DNA of 64,000 bases, taken from Paraburkholderia silvatlantica (GTDB lineage Bacteria > Pseudomonadota > Gammaproteobacteria > Burkholderiales > Burkholderiaceae). The stretch covers positions 1-64,000 of the forward strand of contig NZ_QEOL01000004.1 of the NCBI RefSeq assembly GCF_003096715.1. Reading direction: 5' to 3'. A program made the position numbers and the translations under genes. The notes under the pieces were generated by a model that worked only from the letters and a program-made list of their open reading frames with translations, had not been told where the DNA came from and ran no database searches. Below are positions 1-8,719 of the stretch, one piece after another (the stretch's first letter is position 1; each line of letters begins with the position of its first letter).

Positions 1-92
1 CGCCGCCCGGCCGTGGACAACCCGCGACGCAACAGGAGGATCCATACCTGGCTAAAACCAACTGCAGATCCGTCCGTCGAACCGGGTCAACC

Positions 93-584
93 TCAGTCGG
101 TCAATTTCCGCAGTTCGATGTGGCCGATGACGGGAAGCACGTCTTTCTCAAACTGGCGGCGCAACTCCTTGTTCCCATCCCTTCTTGCGACGCCGTTTTT
201 TATCCATTCGTCGAAGAGGTCTTGTACGGTCAACGATTGGCTACGCTGCCGCTCGGCTTCGGCGAGCGTGGCTTCGACAGCGTTTTGCCTCTCGATCCGT
301 CCCGCTTTCCTAGCTGCAGCCGGGTCGATGCCGTCAGCGACGCTGACCCGCATCCGATCGCGTTCGGCTCGGATGTCGGCGAGGCTCTTTTTGGGCCATG
401 AGCCCAATGAGTGATCCTTCTTGTCTGCTCCAAGCTTGAATTCGTATCGGAAGAGCACGGTAACGCCGCGTCGACCTGCACGGACACGGCCGACGATTCC
501 GCCATCTTCTCGGAGACCGCGACCGTCATCGCCCGCAGTGAGTGCTTCAAGCTCCTTAACCGTGATCTTACCCATACAGGCCAC
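93..584 (-). pseudogene. Truncated tyrosine-type integrase (N-terminal part only)
   Basis: The 163 residues match the start of P4-like prophage and island integrases: an arm-type DNA-binding (DUF4102-like) domain with the segment LGSWPKKSLADIRAERD, then the start of the core-binding domain ending VIGHIELRKLTD. Such integrases are normally about 400 residues, with a catalytic R...HxxR...Y domain that is absent here. Past the TGA, a second frame resumes with DLQLVLARYG, so the gene appears broken by a small insertion or frameshift and then leaves the window. It lies next to a 3' half of tRNA-Pro and reads away from it, as expected at an island end. Whether a functional integrase remains beyond base 1 cannot be seen. 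Confidence 0.75.
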
Positions 585-744
585 CGTAGATTTTTACCCC
601 ACTTTTACCCCACCGAATTGGCTGGCTGTCCGTGGAACTCGGCGGATCTTCTGGGGCAGAAAATCCATCACAAGTCACTGTATTTTATATATTTTTGTGT
701 TCCGTTGCGATCATGTGCGATCTTCGGAAATCCACTAATTAATA

Positions 745-791
<47 letters not shown>

Positions 792-797
792 GAATAG

Positions 798-832
798 AGC
801 CCGCGTAATCGAAAGATTACGCGGGCTTTGTC
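798..832 (+). terminator. Rho-independent terminator after the tRNA-Pro fragment
   Basis: A perfect 13-bp stem (798-810 pairing with 815-827) with a GAAA tetraloop is followed by a T-rich tail. It is placed where the terminator of an original tRNA-Pro gene would be, so the native chromosome begins at the tRNA 3' end. Confidence 0.8.
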
Positions 833-919
833 TTGTGTGCGTCGCGACATAAAGCACAAGAAACGTAAGGAGCGCGCAGGAAGCACACGAATGACACCGC
901 AAGATTCGGCTGTCAATTT

Positions 920-939
920 TTCTCACATATCGGTGAGAA
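920..939. promoter_or_regulatory. Inverted repeat, possible operator
   Basis: TTCTCAC and GTGAGAA form a perfect 7-bp inverted repeat with a 6-base spacer (920-926 and 933-939), about 110 bases upstream of the DMT exporter. No T-run follows, so an operator is more likely than a terminator. No matching regulator gene is adjacent. Confidence 0.3.
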
Positions 940-1052
940 TCCTTCGTTATACGGCGCGTGCCGCTCGCCTTACGATACGCGTACCTTCGCGCCGGTGATT
1001 CGTGCAAACGCGCGCCCGCGCGCAACCCCGTGCTCACTCAGCGCCACTTCAC

Positions 1053-1991
1053 ATGAACCCGATCGAACTCGCGCAACTGGTCTTCCTCGCCGCCCTATGG
1101 GGCGGGTCGTTTCTGTTCATCCGCGTCGGCGTGACCGACTTCGGCGTCGCGCCGCTGATGGCGCTGCGCGTCGGCATCGGCGCGCTGTTCCTGCTGCTGG
1201 TGCTGTTTTCGCGCCGCCCCGCACGCGAAGCGCTCGGCACGCTGCGCGAACGCGCGTGGCCGCTTTTCATTGTCGGCATCCTCAATTCGGCCGCGCCGTT
1301 CTGTCTCTTCGCGTGGGCCGAGCTTACGCTCTCCGCGGGCGTCACGTCGGTGATCAACGCGACTACGCCGCTGTGGGGGGCGGTCGTCGCGTATGTCTGG
1401 CTCAAGGATCGTCTGAGCGGATTGCGCGTGGCCGGGCTCGCGATCGGCTTCGCGGGTGTGCTTGCGCTGGTGTGGGATCAGGTCGTGACGCACGCCGGCG
1501 ACGGCGCGTCACCCACCGGCGCTGCGCTCGCCGCCCTCGCGGCGCTGGTTGCAGCGGCGCTGTACGGCGTTGCCGCGAGCTACACGAAGCGCCATCTCAC
1601 GGGCGTCGATCCACTCACGGTCGCTGCCGGGACGATGACGGGCGCAACGCTCGTGCTCGCGCCGTTCGCCGTGGCAACCTGGCCTGCTGCACCCATCTCG
1701 CTGCATGCATGGGGCGCGGTGCTGGGTCTCGGCGTGGCGTGCACGGGTATCGCGTATCTGTTGTTCTTCCGCCTGATCGCCGCGGTGGGCCCGGCGCGCG
1801 CGATCACGGTGACGTTCGTGATTCCGATCTTCGGCATTCTGTGGGGCGCGCTCTTTCTCGGCGAGCGCGTGTCGATGGGCATGGTCGAGGCGTGTGCGGC
1901 GATCCTCGTGGGCACCGCGCTCGCGACCGGCTTCGTGAAGCGCTTGCCGGGCTTCACTGCGCGCCGCAGTGGGGCAGGCGCGGAACGCTAA
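1053..1991 (+). CDS. EamA-family DMT transporter
   Basis: This is a 312-residue inner-membrane protein with about ten hydrophobic segments arranged as two EamA repeats. The first repeat begins FLAALWGGSFLFIRVGV and contains the ITDVTP-equivalent stretch SVINATTPLWGAVVAYVWL. The second repeat ends with ITVTFVIPIFGILWGALFLGE. Length and repeat pattern are typical of the drug/metabolite exporter superfamily. The start MNPIELAQ was chosen because it begins directly before the first membrane helix; an upstream ATG at 1002 would add a basic, low-complexity stretch. No strong ribosome site is visible. The substrate cannot be deduced; relatives export amino acids or metabolites. Confidence 0.88.
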   Translation: MNPIELAQLVFLAALWGGSFLFIRVGVTDFGVAPLMALRVGIGALFLLLVLFSRRPAREALGTLRERAWPLFIVGILNSAAPFCLFAWAELTLSAGVTSVINATTPLWGAVVAYVWLKDRLSGLRVAGLAIGFAGVLALVWDQVVTHAGDGASPTGAALAALAALVAAALYGVAASYTKRHLTGVDPLTVAAGTMTGATLVLAPFAVATWPAAPISLHAWGAVLGLGVACTGIAYLLFFRLIAAVGPARAITVTFVIPIFGILWGALFLGERVSMGMVEACAAILVGTALATGFVKRLPGFTARRSGAGAER

Positions 1992-2083
1992 CAGGGCGGC
2001 GCGCGTACGAGGCGCGCGAAGCGGGTGCGTTGTGAGCCGCCATGCAGGCGAGCCGCAACGCTGCGCCCGACGAGCCGGATCAG

Positions 2084-2545
2084 TCAAATATTGCCGATCG
2101 CATGGATCACGGCAATACCCACTGCGCGCGCCTGCGGCGTGCACGCCTGATCGGGCGTCGTCCAGAAGATCGACATCGCCGTGTACGACTCCGCTGATAC
2201 CAGGCACACGCCACGCAACTGCACGAGCGGTGCGCCGCCTTGCGCCGTCAGCATGCGCAGCCAGTAGGGCGTGGCAGCGCTGGTGGCGAATATCGTCGCG
2301 GTGGAGGCGAGGCCCCACGCGATCATGATGAAGCTGATCCAGCGGCGCGCACCCACGCGCGCGAGCATGAGATTGCCCGGAATGCCGCACGCGATGTAGG
2401 CGGCGAGACCTTGCGCGTGACTCGCTCGGTGGCGGCTGCGCAGTTTGGCTGCGCTTGCGCCGACGTTTGCGGCACGCGCGAAGCATGCCCTCGCGGGATT
2501 GGGCTCATGCGTCTCCTCCCAAGCACCGGGACGTGAGCGTGGCAA
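2084..2545 (-). pseudogene. Broken MFS transporter (anion:cation symporter-like)
   Basis: Two separated parts of an ACS-type MFS permease are fused in one short frame. The first has the helix 2-3 region IPGNLMLARVGARRWIS (compare the usual PSNL...VGARRWI). It jumps directly to a late region, FWTTPDQACTPQARAVGIAV, which normally lies near helix 10. The frame stops after HAIGNI, where intact proteins continue for a further 80 or so residues. The N-terminus is unrelated sequence. Full-length members are about 430 residues, so an internal deletion and both ends are lost. It is probably not functional. Confidence 0.6.
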
Positions 2546-3003
2546 GGGTTATGACGTTGCCGTTTGCCGCGGATCACAATTCACGCGGATTATGCAAGCG
2601 GCCTACGCGTTGTCTGTGCTCAATTTGAGTACAGCTGCGCGGCGCATTGGGCGTTGTTCGGGAATGCCCGGGCCCAGACGTCATGCCGGTTTTACGCACA
2701 GCAGTAGCCCAGCTCAATATCAGAAACCGAAAGCTGTCAGTCAGCCTTTATCGAGCCACAAGGGCTCGCGTGTGCGCGGTCCATTGGCGCGTCAACGAGC
2801 GCGTTCGATTTTCCGACGCTAAACTTCGCTCTCATATGCGTGCCGGTCATTTGTGAACATTGGAGCGTGGACGTATTTGTTCTGTCCAAAGGACAAGTGC
2901 GTAGTGCGTTTTGTATGGAATTTGCACCGATACCGAATCCGCGCAAACCGTGGTTGTGCCCGATGCATGGCGTCATGCTGAATCGATTGAATCGGGGAAA
3001 TAG
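2546..3003. other. Gene-free stretch
   Basis: No convincing gene, RNA or terminator was seen on either strand. It has lower GC than its surroundings and precedes the PagL-like gene, so it probably holds that gene's promoter, but no clear -35/-10 pair stands out. Confidence 0.4.
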
Positions 3004-3573
3004 ATGAAAGCAAGAAGATTCGTCTGGCACGCTCACGCAGTGCGCGGGGCGCTCACCGCGCTTTGCGCCTTTGGCGCGGCGAGCGCGCAAGCGGACAACA
3101 CGTTCGGCGTGCAGCTCGGAGCGGGCGTAGCGGACCACGACGTGAAAAAGCTCGACCTCGGTCTCGTGTGGGATCCGGGCCTGCAGTGGTGGCACATCGG
3201 CGGCTATCACTTCACGCTGGTTGGCGAGGCGCACGTCGCCTACTGGAAGCTGAACGCGCCGGATGCCGTCTACTCGCATATCTGGGAATACGGCGTGACG
3301 CCGGTTTTTCGCTTCATCAAGGACAGCGGCTGGTTCAAGCCGTTCATCGAGGCAGGCGTGGGCTTGCACTTTCTCTCGCATGTCCGGCAGACGCCAGATC
3401 GCGCGACATCGACGTCGTTCCAGTTCGTCGACATGGTCGGCGTTGGCGCGCAGTTCGGCGAGCATGGGAACTATCAGGCCGGGTTCCGTTTCCAGCATTT
3501 GTCGAACGCGGATATCAAGGAGCCGAATCCGGGTACGAACTTCAGCCAGATCTACTTCCAGTACAACTTTTAG
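3004..3573 (+). CDS. pagL: Lipid A 3-O-deacylase (PagL family)
   Basis: This 189-residue protein has a signal peptide (cleavage predicted after A30, ...ASAQA) and a small outer-membrane beta-barrel ending in aromatic QYNF. PagL removes the 3-O acyl chain of lipid A from the outer leaflet. The family signature H-x-S-N is present (HLSNADIK, H165 and S167), which supplies two of the catalytic residues in Pseudomonas PagL. The usual acidic third residue after the PNxG turn is not evident: the segment reads PNPGTNF. This could mean a displaced acidic residue (E173) or reduced activity. The start ATG directly precedes the basic n-region. It is transcribed alone. Confidence 0.85.
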   Translation: MKARRFVWHAHAVRGALTALCAFGAASAQADNTFGVQLGAGVADHDVKKLDLGLVWDPGLQWWHIGGYHFTLVGEAHVAYWKLNAPDAVYSHIWEYGVTPVFRFIKDSGWFKPFIEAGVGLHFLSHVRQTPDRATSTSFQFVDMVGVGAQFGEHGNYQAGFRFQHLSNADIKEPNPGTNFSQIYFQYNF

Positions 3574-3737
3574 GGCGCCAACGGGTCGCCGGCGAGCCCC
3601 CCGTCACGCGAGCGCCGGTCGATTCCCGCAACCCGTTACACTGTGGGTATTGGTGCGGTGCACCACGCGTTGCGCCGCACGACCGGCATTTTCCATAGCG
3701 ACACGCCGGGGTCGCAGACAAGGAGTGAGGACGAGGC

Positions 3738-4598
3738 ATGGCAATCGAATCGGTAGGGATCGTGGGCGCAGGCACGATGGGCAACGGCATCGCCCAGGCG
3801 GTGGCGGTGGCGGGGCTCAAGGCGGTGATGATCGACGTCACCGATGCGGCGCTCGCCAGGGGCGTCGCCACGCTCACCCATAGCCTCGAGCGGCTCGTCT
3901 CGAAGGGCAAGCTCGAGGCCGGCGCACGCGACGCCGCGCTCGCACGCATCGAGACGACCACCGACTACCCGCGCCTCGGCAGCGTCGATCTCGTGATCGA
4001 GGCGGCGACCGAGAACGCCGAGCTCAAGACGCGCATTCTCAAGCAGATCGAGGCCGCGGCCCGCCCCGACGCGATCGTCGCATCGAACACCTCGTCGATC
4101 TCGATCACGGCGCTCGCGACCACGCTCGCCGACCCGTCGCGCTTCATCGGCATGCACTTCTTCAACCCGGTGCCGATGATGCCGCTCGTCGAGGTGATCC
4201 GCGGCCTGCAGACGCGGCCGGACGTGGCCGAGTCGGTACGCGAAATGGCGCTGCGCCTCGGGAAGACGCCGATCGCCGTGAAGAACGCGCCGGGCTTCGT
4301 GGTGAACCGCATTCTGGTGCCGATGATCAACGAAGCGTTTTTCGTGCTCGCGGAAGGCATTGCGAGCGCCGAGGAAATCGACGCCGGCATGAAGCTCGGC
4401 GCCAATCATCCGATCGGCCCGCTCGCGCTGGCGGACCTGATCGGCCTCGACGTGTGTCTTTCGGTGATGGATGTGTTCCTGAAGGACTTCGGCGACTCGA
4501 AGTATCGTGCGTGCCCGCTGCTGCGCGAGATGGTCGCGGCTGGCCAGCTCGGCCGCAAGACCGGCCGCGGCGTGTATCAGTACGACAAGGTGTCCTGA
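3738..4598 (+). CDS. 3-hydroxybutyryl-CoA dehydrogenase
   Basis: This NAD(P)-dependent enzyme interconverts acetoacetyl-CoA and 3-hydroxybutyryl-CoA. The 286-residue length is standard for the stand-alone enzyme. The N-terminal Rossmann motif is VGIVGAGTMGNG (residues 6-17), the core has SNTSSISIT and the HFFNPVPMMPLVEVI signature with the catalytic His-Glu pair, and the C-terminal domain has NAPGFVVNRIL and GRKTGRGVYQY. The gene stands alone, without a thiolase or crotonase beside it. Roles in fatty-acid breakdown, aromatic degradation (PaaH-like) or polyhydroxyalkanoate metabolism are all possible, and the sequence alone does not decide between them. Confidence 0.93.
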   Translation: MAIESVGIVGAGTMGNGIAQAVAVAGLKAVMIDVTDAALARGVATLTHSLERLVSKGKLEAGARDAALARIETTTDYPRLGSVDLVIEAATENAELKTRILKQIEAAARPDAIVASNTSSISITALATTLADPSRFIGMHFFNPVPMMPLVEVIRGLQTRPDVAESVREMALRLGKTPIAVKNAPGFVVNRILVPMINEAFFVLAEGIASAEEIDAGMKLGANHPIGPLALADLIGLDVCLSVMDVFLKDFGDSKYRACPLLREMVAAGQLGRKTGRGVYQYDKVS

Positions 4599-4614
4599 GG
4601 CCTCGCGCCCGGCT

Positions 4615-5715
4615 TCAGGCGAGCACGCTCACGCGGTATTGCGTGACTTGCCGATAGGTCTTGCCGGGCTGCAGCACCACTTCGTCGCAGGCGGGCGCTT
4701 CCATGTTGATCTGGTTCGGGAAGCCGCCCGCTTCGAGGCAAAGCCCCGCATAGCGCGCGCACGTCGCGCCCCGGCGTCCCGGCTGCCCCTCCAGATAATT
4801 CCCCGTATAGAGCTGCAGGCCGCGCTGGTCGGTCGAGACGGCAAGCTCGCGCCCGCTGCCGGGCTCGTAGACGCGCGCCACCGGCCGCACCGGCCAACGC
4901 CCCGGCGCGGCATGCAGCGTGCCTGCCGTGCTTTCGGGCGCGCGCAGCACGTAGCAGTGGTCGAAACCGCGTGCGCGCTCGAGCTGGGCGTGCGGCCAGT
5001 CGAGCCGCGCGCCGAGCGGCGCGCCATGGCGGAAGTCGAAGGCGCTGCCCGAGACGTCGGCGATGCGCACGGGAATCAGCTGCGGATCGACCTCGAGGAA
5101 GGCGTCCGCGTCGATCGTCAGCACATGGCCGCGAATGTCCGGGCTCACCTCGCCGGAGAGGTTGAAGTAGCCGTGGCTCGTGAGATTCAGTGGCGTAGGC
5201 GCGTCGGTCACGCCTTCGTATTCGAGCGTGAGCGCGCCTTCGTCGTCGAGCGTATAGCGCACCTGCACGCTCACGTTGCCGGGAAAGCCGCCGTCGCCTT
5301 CGGGCGAGTCGAGCCGCAGCACGAGCGACCCCCGATCCTCTTCCACCTGCCACATCTGCCGATGAAAGCCGTTCGCGCCGCCGTGCAGCAGATTGCCGTT
5401 CTCGTTGCGATCGAGCGGATAGTCGATTCCGTCCAGCGTGAAATGCGCACCCGCGATGCGGTTGGCCCAGCGCCCGACTACGCCGCCCATATACGTGGTG
5501 GCGGCGAGATAGTCCGCCGGCGTGTCGTGGCCGAGCATGATGTCCGCGAGGCGGCCGGCGCGATCGGGCGCGAGCCATGAGACGAGCGTCGCGCCGAGGT
5601 CGCTGATCGTCACCTTCATGCCCTGCGCGTTGCGCAGCGTGTAGAGCCGCACGGCGTCGCCGCCGGGCAGGGCGCCCCACGGTTCGGAGGTCAGATGGGC
5701 AGCAAGAGTGTTCAT
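4615..5715 (-). CDS. galM: Aldose 1-epimerase (mutarotase)
   Basis: The 366-residue cytoplasmic enzyme interconverts alpha and beta anomers of aldoses. Recognisable motifs are GRWANRIAGAHF (substrate-binding Arg), NENGNLLHGG, the active-site His in TSHGYFNLSGE, and the C-terminal catalytic Glu region AGLCLEAGGFPNQIN. The frame remains open far upstream, but ATG at 5715 gives the normal family N-terminus and lies 58 bases after the xylR stop, so co-transcription with xylR is likely. The setting suggests it acts on xylose anomers. No strong ribosome site precedes the ATG. Confidence 0.9.
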   Translation of the reverse strand: MNTLAAHLTSEPWGALPGGDAVRLYTLRNAQGMKVTISDLGATLVSWLAPDRAGRLADIMLGHDTPADYLAATTYMGGVVGRWANRIAGAHFTLDGIDYPLDRNENGNLLHGGANGFHRQMWQVEEDRGSLVLRLDSPEGDGGFPGNVSVQVRYTLDDEGALTLEYEGVTDAPTPLNLTSHGYFNLSGEVSPDIRGHVLTIDADAFLEVDPQLIPVRIADVSGSAFDFRHGAPLGARLDWPHAQLERARGFDHCYVLRAPESTAGTLHAAPGRWPVRPVARVYEPGSGRELAVSTDQRGLQLYTGNYLEGQPGRRGATCARYAGLCLEAGGFPNQINMEAPACDEVVLQPGKTYRQVTQYRVSVLA

Positions 5716-5773
5716 GAGCTGAAGGGAACGTATGAAGAAAGCGTGATTGTCCGGGAAAGCCGAAGCCGCTTCA

Positions 5774-6985
5774 TCAAGTGGACAGACGCGGGTCCGAAGC
5801 GTTCGCGACGCTGTCCTGATATTCGCGCGGCGTGCATCCCAGTTCGCGCCGGAATACGGCATACATGTATTGGAGCGACGTGAATCCGCAGCGGATCGCC
5901 ACCTCCGCACTCGAGGCGTCGCGGCTCGCGAGCATCGCCTTCGCGGCGTCGAGTTTGTGGCGCAGGATCTCCTGGTGGACCGTGCACTGCAGTTCACGCC
6001 GGAAATAGTCTTCCAGCGACGAGCGCGAGACGCCCACATAGTCGGCCACCTGCTCGGTCTTGATGCCCTGGCAAGCGTACTGGCGGATGAAGTGGCGCGC
6101 ACGCATGACATGCGGGCTCGACAGCGGTTCGTGCCGGGTCGATGCGAGCACGTTGATGCCCACGGGCGGAACCAGGATGCGTTGGCCCGGAAAACGTGCG
6201 CCGCGCAGCATCTGGTGCAGCAGGTGGGCGGCGGTCTTGCCCATTTCCTCCGTGCCCTGGATGACCGACGAGAGCGGAATGCGCGTGAGCGTGCGGGTGA
6301 GCGGATCGTTGTCGATGCCGATGATCGCCACCTGCTCAGGCACGGCAATGCCGTGAATCAGACACGCCTGCAGCAAATGCCGCGCGCGTGCGTCCGTCAC
6401 GGCGATCACGCCCACGGGCTTGGGCAGGCTGTGCAGCCAGACGCTCAACTGCTCGATGGCCTGGTTCCAGGCGCTGGCGCTGGTGGCCTGGCCCCGGTAG
6501 ATCGGCGCCTGCAGGCCTTCTTCGCGGGCGAGCGCCTGAAACGCCAGCTCGCGCTCCTGCGCCCAGCGGTTTTCTTGCGCGACGGGCAGGCTGTACATCG
6601 CGAGATTCGGCAGGCCCGCGCCGATCAGATGCGTCCACGCGAGCGAGACCAGTTTGCGGTTGTCGGTCGCGATATAGGGCACGTCGGCCGGGTACTGGGC
6701 CGCATCTTCGAATGACGAGCCCACGGCGACCACCGGCAGCGGGCAGCCGCGCAGGGCGTCGGCCACGTCGGGGTCGTCGAAGTCGGCGATGATGCCGTCC
6801 CCGTCGAAGCGCTCGATGCCCGCCAGGCGGCAGCGGAAGTCTTCCTCGAGAAAGAGGTCCCAAGCGACGCGCGTGGAGTGCAGATAGTGGCCAATTCCCG
6901 CAATGATCTCGCGGTCGTACACCTTATTCGCGTTGAAGAGCAGCGCGATGCGGTGGGGCGTCTGGGAAGCGGGGGCGCGGGTCAT
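5774..6985 (-). CDS. xylR: XylR, AraC-family regulator of xylose genes
   Basis: This 403-residue protein has an N-terminal periplasmic-binding-protein-like sensor domain ([19 protein letters not shown] to about residue 280, including [13 protein letters not shown]) and a C-terminal AraC-type double helix-turn-helix (about residues 300-395). The family C-terminal signature is [18 protein letters not shown] followed by GCTPREYQ. This matches the architecture of Escherichia coli XylR, which binds xylose and activates xylA and xylF promoters. It is divergent from xylA, with 309 bases between the starts. The ATG at 6985 was chosen over one 75 bases upstream because it directly precedes conserved sequence. 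Its likely targets are the GCAATTGC elements annotated below. Confidence 0.92.
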   Translation of the reverse strand: MTRAPASQTPHRIALLFNANKVYDREIIAGIGHYLHSTRVAWDLFLEEDFRCRLAGIERFDGDGIIADFDDPDVADALRGCPLPVVAVGSSFEDAAQYPADVPYIATDNRKLVSLAWTHLIGAGLPNLAMYSLPVAQENRWAQERELAFQALAREEGLQAPIYRGQATSASAWNQAIEQLSVWLHSLPKPVGVIAVTDARARHLLQACLIHGIAVPEQVAIIGIDNDPLTRTLTRIPLSSVIQGTEEMGKTAAHLLHQMLRGARFPGQRILVPPVGINVLASTRHEPLSSPHVMRARHFIRQYACQGIKTEQVADYVGVSRSSLEDYFRRELQCTVHQEILRHKLDAAKAMLASRDASSAEVAIRCGFTSLQYMYAVFRRELGCTPREYQDSVANASDPRLST

Positions 6986-7176
6986 GTCGTGCGGCGGCTG
7001 TTCGCCCGGCTTGGTGCGCCTGCGGAAAGCCGCACTGTCTCCAGTTCGGGCGCGGTGCACGCAAATGAGCGCCGCGCTACGATGTCTCTCGCGCCGGTGG
7101 CGCGTCGTTTTAAGCGTCCGGCTATTTTAGGCCCACATTCGGGTTCGCGGGCGCACCGGCCGCGCCGGTCGGCAGG

Positions 7177-7210
7177 AAACATTAAAGGTCTCACGCAATT
7201 TCGCAATTGC
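7177..7210 (+). promoter_or_regulatory. Candidate XylR/promoter element upstream of xylA
   Basis: AAACATTA (7177-7184) and the palindrome GCAATTGC (7203-7210) begin 26 bases apart, about 85 bases upstream of xylA. A half copy GCAATT precedes at 7195-7200. The same two blocks with the same 26-base offset occur before xylB, and GCAATTGC occurs before xylF. Assignment to XylR is inference from position. Confidence 0.6.
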
Positions 7211-7294
7211 CGCACTTTGCGCGTCGCGGGCAGTATGACGTCACACAGAGGGATGCACGCTGCGCCGCTGCGCTGCAACAACATTGGAGACATC

Positions 7295-8617
7295 ATGTCG
7301 TATTTCGAACATATTCCCGCCATTCGATACGAAGGCCCGCAGTCGGACAACCCGCTTGCGTACCATCACTACGACCGTACCAAAAAGGTGCTCGGCAAGA
7401 CGCTCGAGGAGCATCTGCGCATTGCGGTGTGCTACTGGCATTCGTTCGTCTGGCCCGGCAACGACATTTTCGGCCAGGGGGCGTTTCACCGCCCGTGGCA
7501 GCAGCCGGGCGACGCCATGGAGCGCGCGCGCCAGAAGGCCGACGCGGCGTTCGAATTTTTCTCGAAGCTCGGCACGCCTTACTACACGTTCCATGACACC
7601 GATGTCGCTCCGGAAGGCAAGGACCTGAAGGACTACACGGAAAACTTCAAGCGCATGGCCGACTACCTTGGCGAGCGCCAGCAGGCGAGCGGTGTGAAGC
7701 TGCTCTGGGGCACCGCCAACCTGTTCTCGAATCCGCGCTACGCCGGCGGCGCCGCCACGAACCCCAACCCCGAAGTCTTTGCGTACGCGGCCGCTCAGGT
7801 TTGTCATGCGCTCGACGCGACGCGCAAGCTGGGCGGCGAGAACTACGTGCTGTGGGGCGGCCGCGAAGGCTATGACACGCTGCTCAATACCGACCTCAAG
7901 CGCGAGCGCGAGCAGTTCGCACGCTTTCTTTCGATGGTGGTCGAGCACAAGCATCGCATCGGCTTTACCGGCACGCTGCTGATCGAGCCGAAGCCGCAGG
8001 AGCCGACCAAGCACCAGTACGACTATGACGTTGCGACGGTGCACGGCTTCCTCACGCAATATGGTTTGCAAAACGAAATCCGCGTGAATATCGAGGCGAA
8101 TCACGCGACGCTCGCGGGCCACTCGTTCCATCACGAAATCGCCACGGCGTTCGCTCTGGGCGTGTTCGGCAGTGTCGACGCGAATCGCGGCGACCCGCAA
8201 AACGGCTGGGACACGGACCAGTTCCCGAACAGCGTCGAAGAACTGACGCTCGCGCTCTACGAGATCCTGCGCCACGGCGGCTTTACGACGGGCGGCATGA
8301 ACTTCGACGCGAAGGTGCGCCGCGCGAGCATCGATCCGGAAGACATGTTCTATGGTCACGTGGGCGCGATCGACGTGCTCGCGCTGGCCCTCGAGCGCGG
8401 TGCTGCGCTCGTGGAAAACGACCGGCTCGAGCAGTTCCGCAGCCAGCGTTACGCGGGCTGGGACAGCGAGTTTGGCCGCAAGATTCTCGCAGGCGGCTAT
8501 TCGCTCTCGTCGCTCGCCGCCGATGCACTCGCGCACGGCATGAATCCGCAGCACGCGAGCGGTCAGCAGGAGCGGCTCGAGAATGTCGTGAACCAGGCCA
8601 TCTACGGTCAGCGCTAG
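7295..8617 (+). CDS. xylA: Xylose isomerase
   Basis: This cytoplasmic metal-dependent TIM barrel converts D-xylose to D-xylulose. At 440 residues it is a class II xylose isomerase. Active-site and metal motifs are visible: [10 protein letters not shown] (catalytic His and Asp), [49 protein letters not shown], and [20 protein letters not shown]. The ATG at 7295 follows GGAGA at a short spacing, and the product begins [14 protein letters not shown] as in relatives; an open frame extends further upstream but lacks conservation. xylB follows after about 100 bases with its own copy of the shared upstream element. Confidence 0.98.
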   Translation: MSYFEHIPAIRYEGPQSDNPLAYHHYDRTKKVLGKTLEEHLRIAVCYWHSFVWPGNDIFGQGAFHRPWQQPGDAMERARQKADAAFEFFSKLGTPYYTFHDTDVAPEGKDLKDYTENFKRMADYLGERQQASGVKLLWGTANLFSNPRYAGGAATNPNPEVFAYAAAQVCHALDATRKLGGENYVLWGGREGYDTLLNTDLKREREQFARFLSMVVEHKHRIGFTGTLLIEPKPQEPTKHQYDYDVATVHGFLTQYGLQNEIRVNIEANHATLAGHSFHHEIATAFALGVFGSVDANRGDPQNGWDTDQFPNSVEELTLALYEILRHGGFTTGGMNFDAKVRRASIDPEDMFYGHVGAIDVLALALERGAALVENDRLEQFRSQRYAGWDSEFGRKILAGGYSLSSLAADALAHGMNPQHASGQQERLENVVNQAIYGQR

Positions 8618-8637
8618 CCGTGCCACGGCGCGCGAAA

Positions 8638-8671
8638 AAACATTAGCGCGCGCCGTCAAATTCGCAATTGC
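8638..8671 (+). promoter_or_regulatory. Candidate XylR/promoter element upstream of xylB
   Basis: AAACATTA (8638-8645) and GCAATTGC (8664-8671) are again offset by 26 bases, as before xylA. The context CAAATTCGCAATTGCGCAGC resembles the xylA site beyond the palindrome. This implies xylB has its own regulated promoter within the xylA-xylB gap. Confidence 0.6.
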
Positions 8672-8719
8672 GCAGCTTGCCGTTGAAGGCAAACTGACGC
8701 AAAAAATCAGGACGGAGAC

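Noticed and set aside
5716..6348. N-terminal extension of galM giving a 577-residue fusion
   Set aside because: The frame is open only because it overlaps xylR on the same strand; the extension is Arg/Ser-rich with no domain, and the normal GalM start is present.
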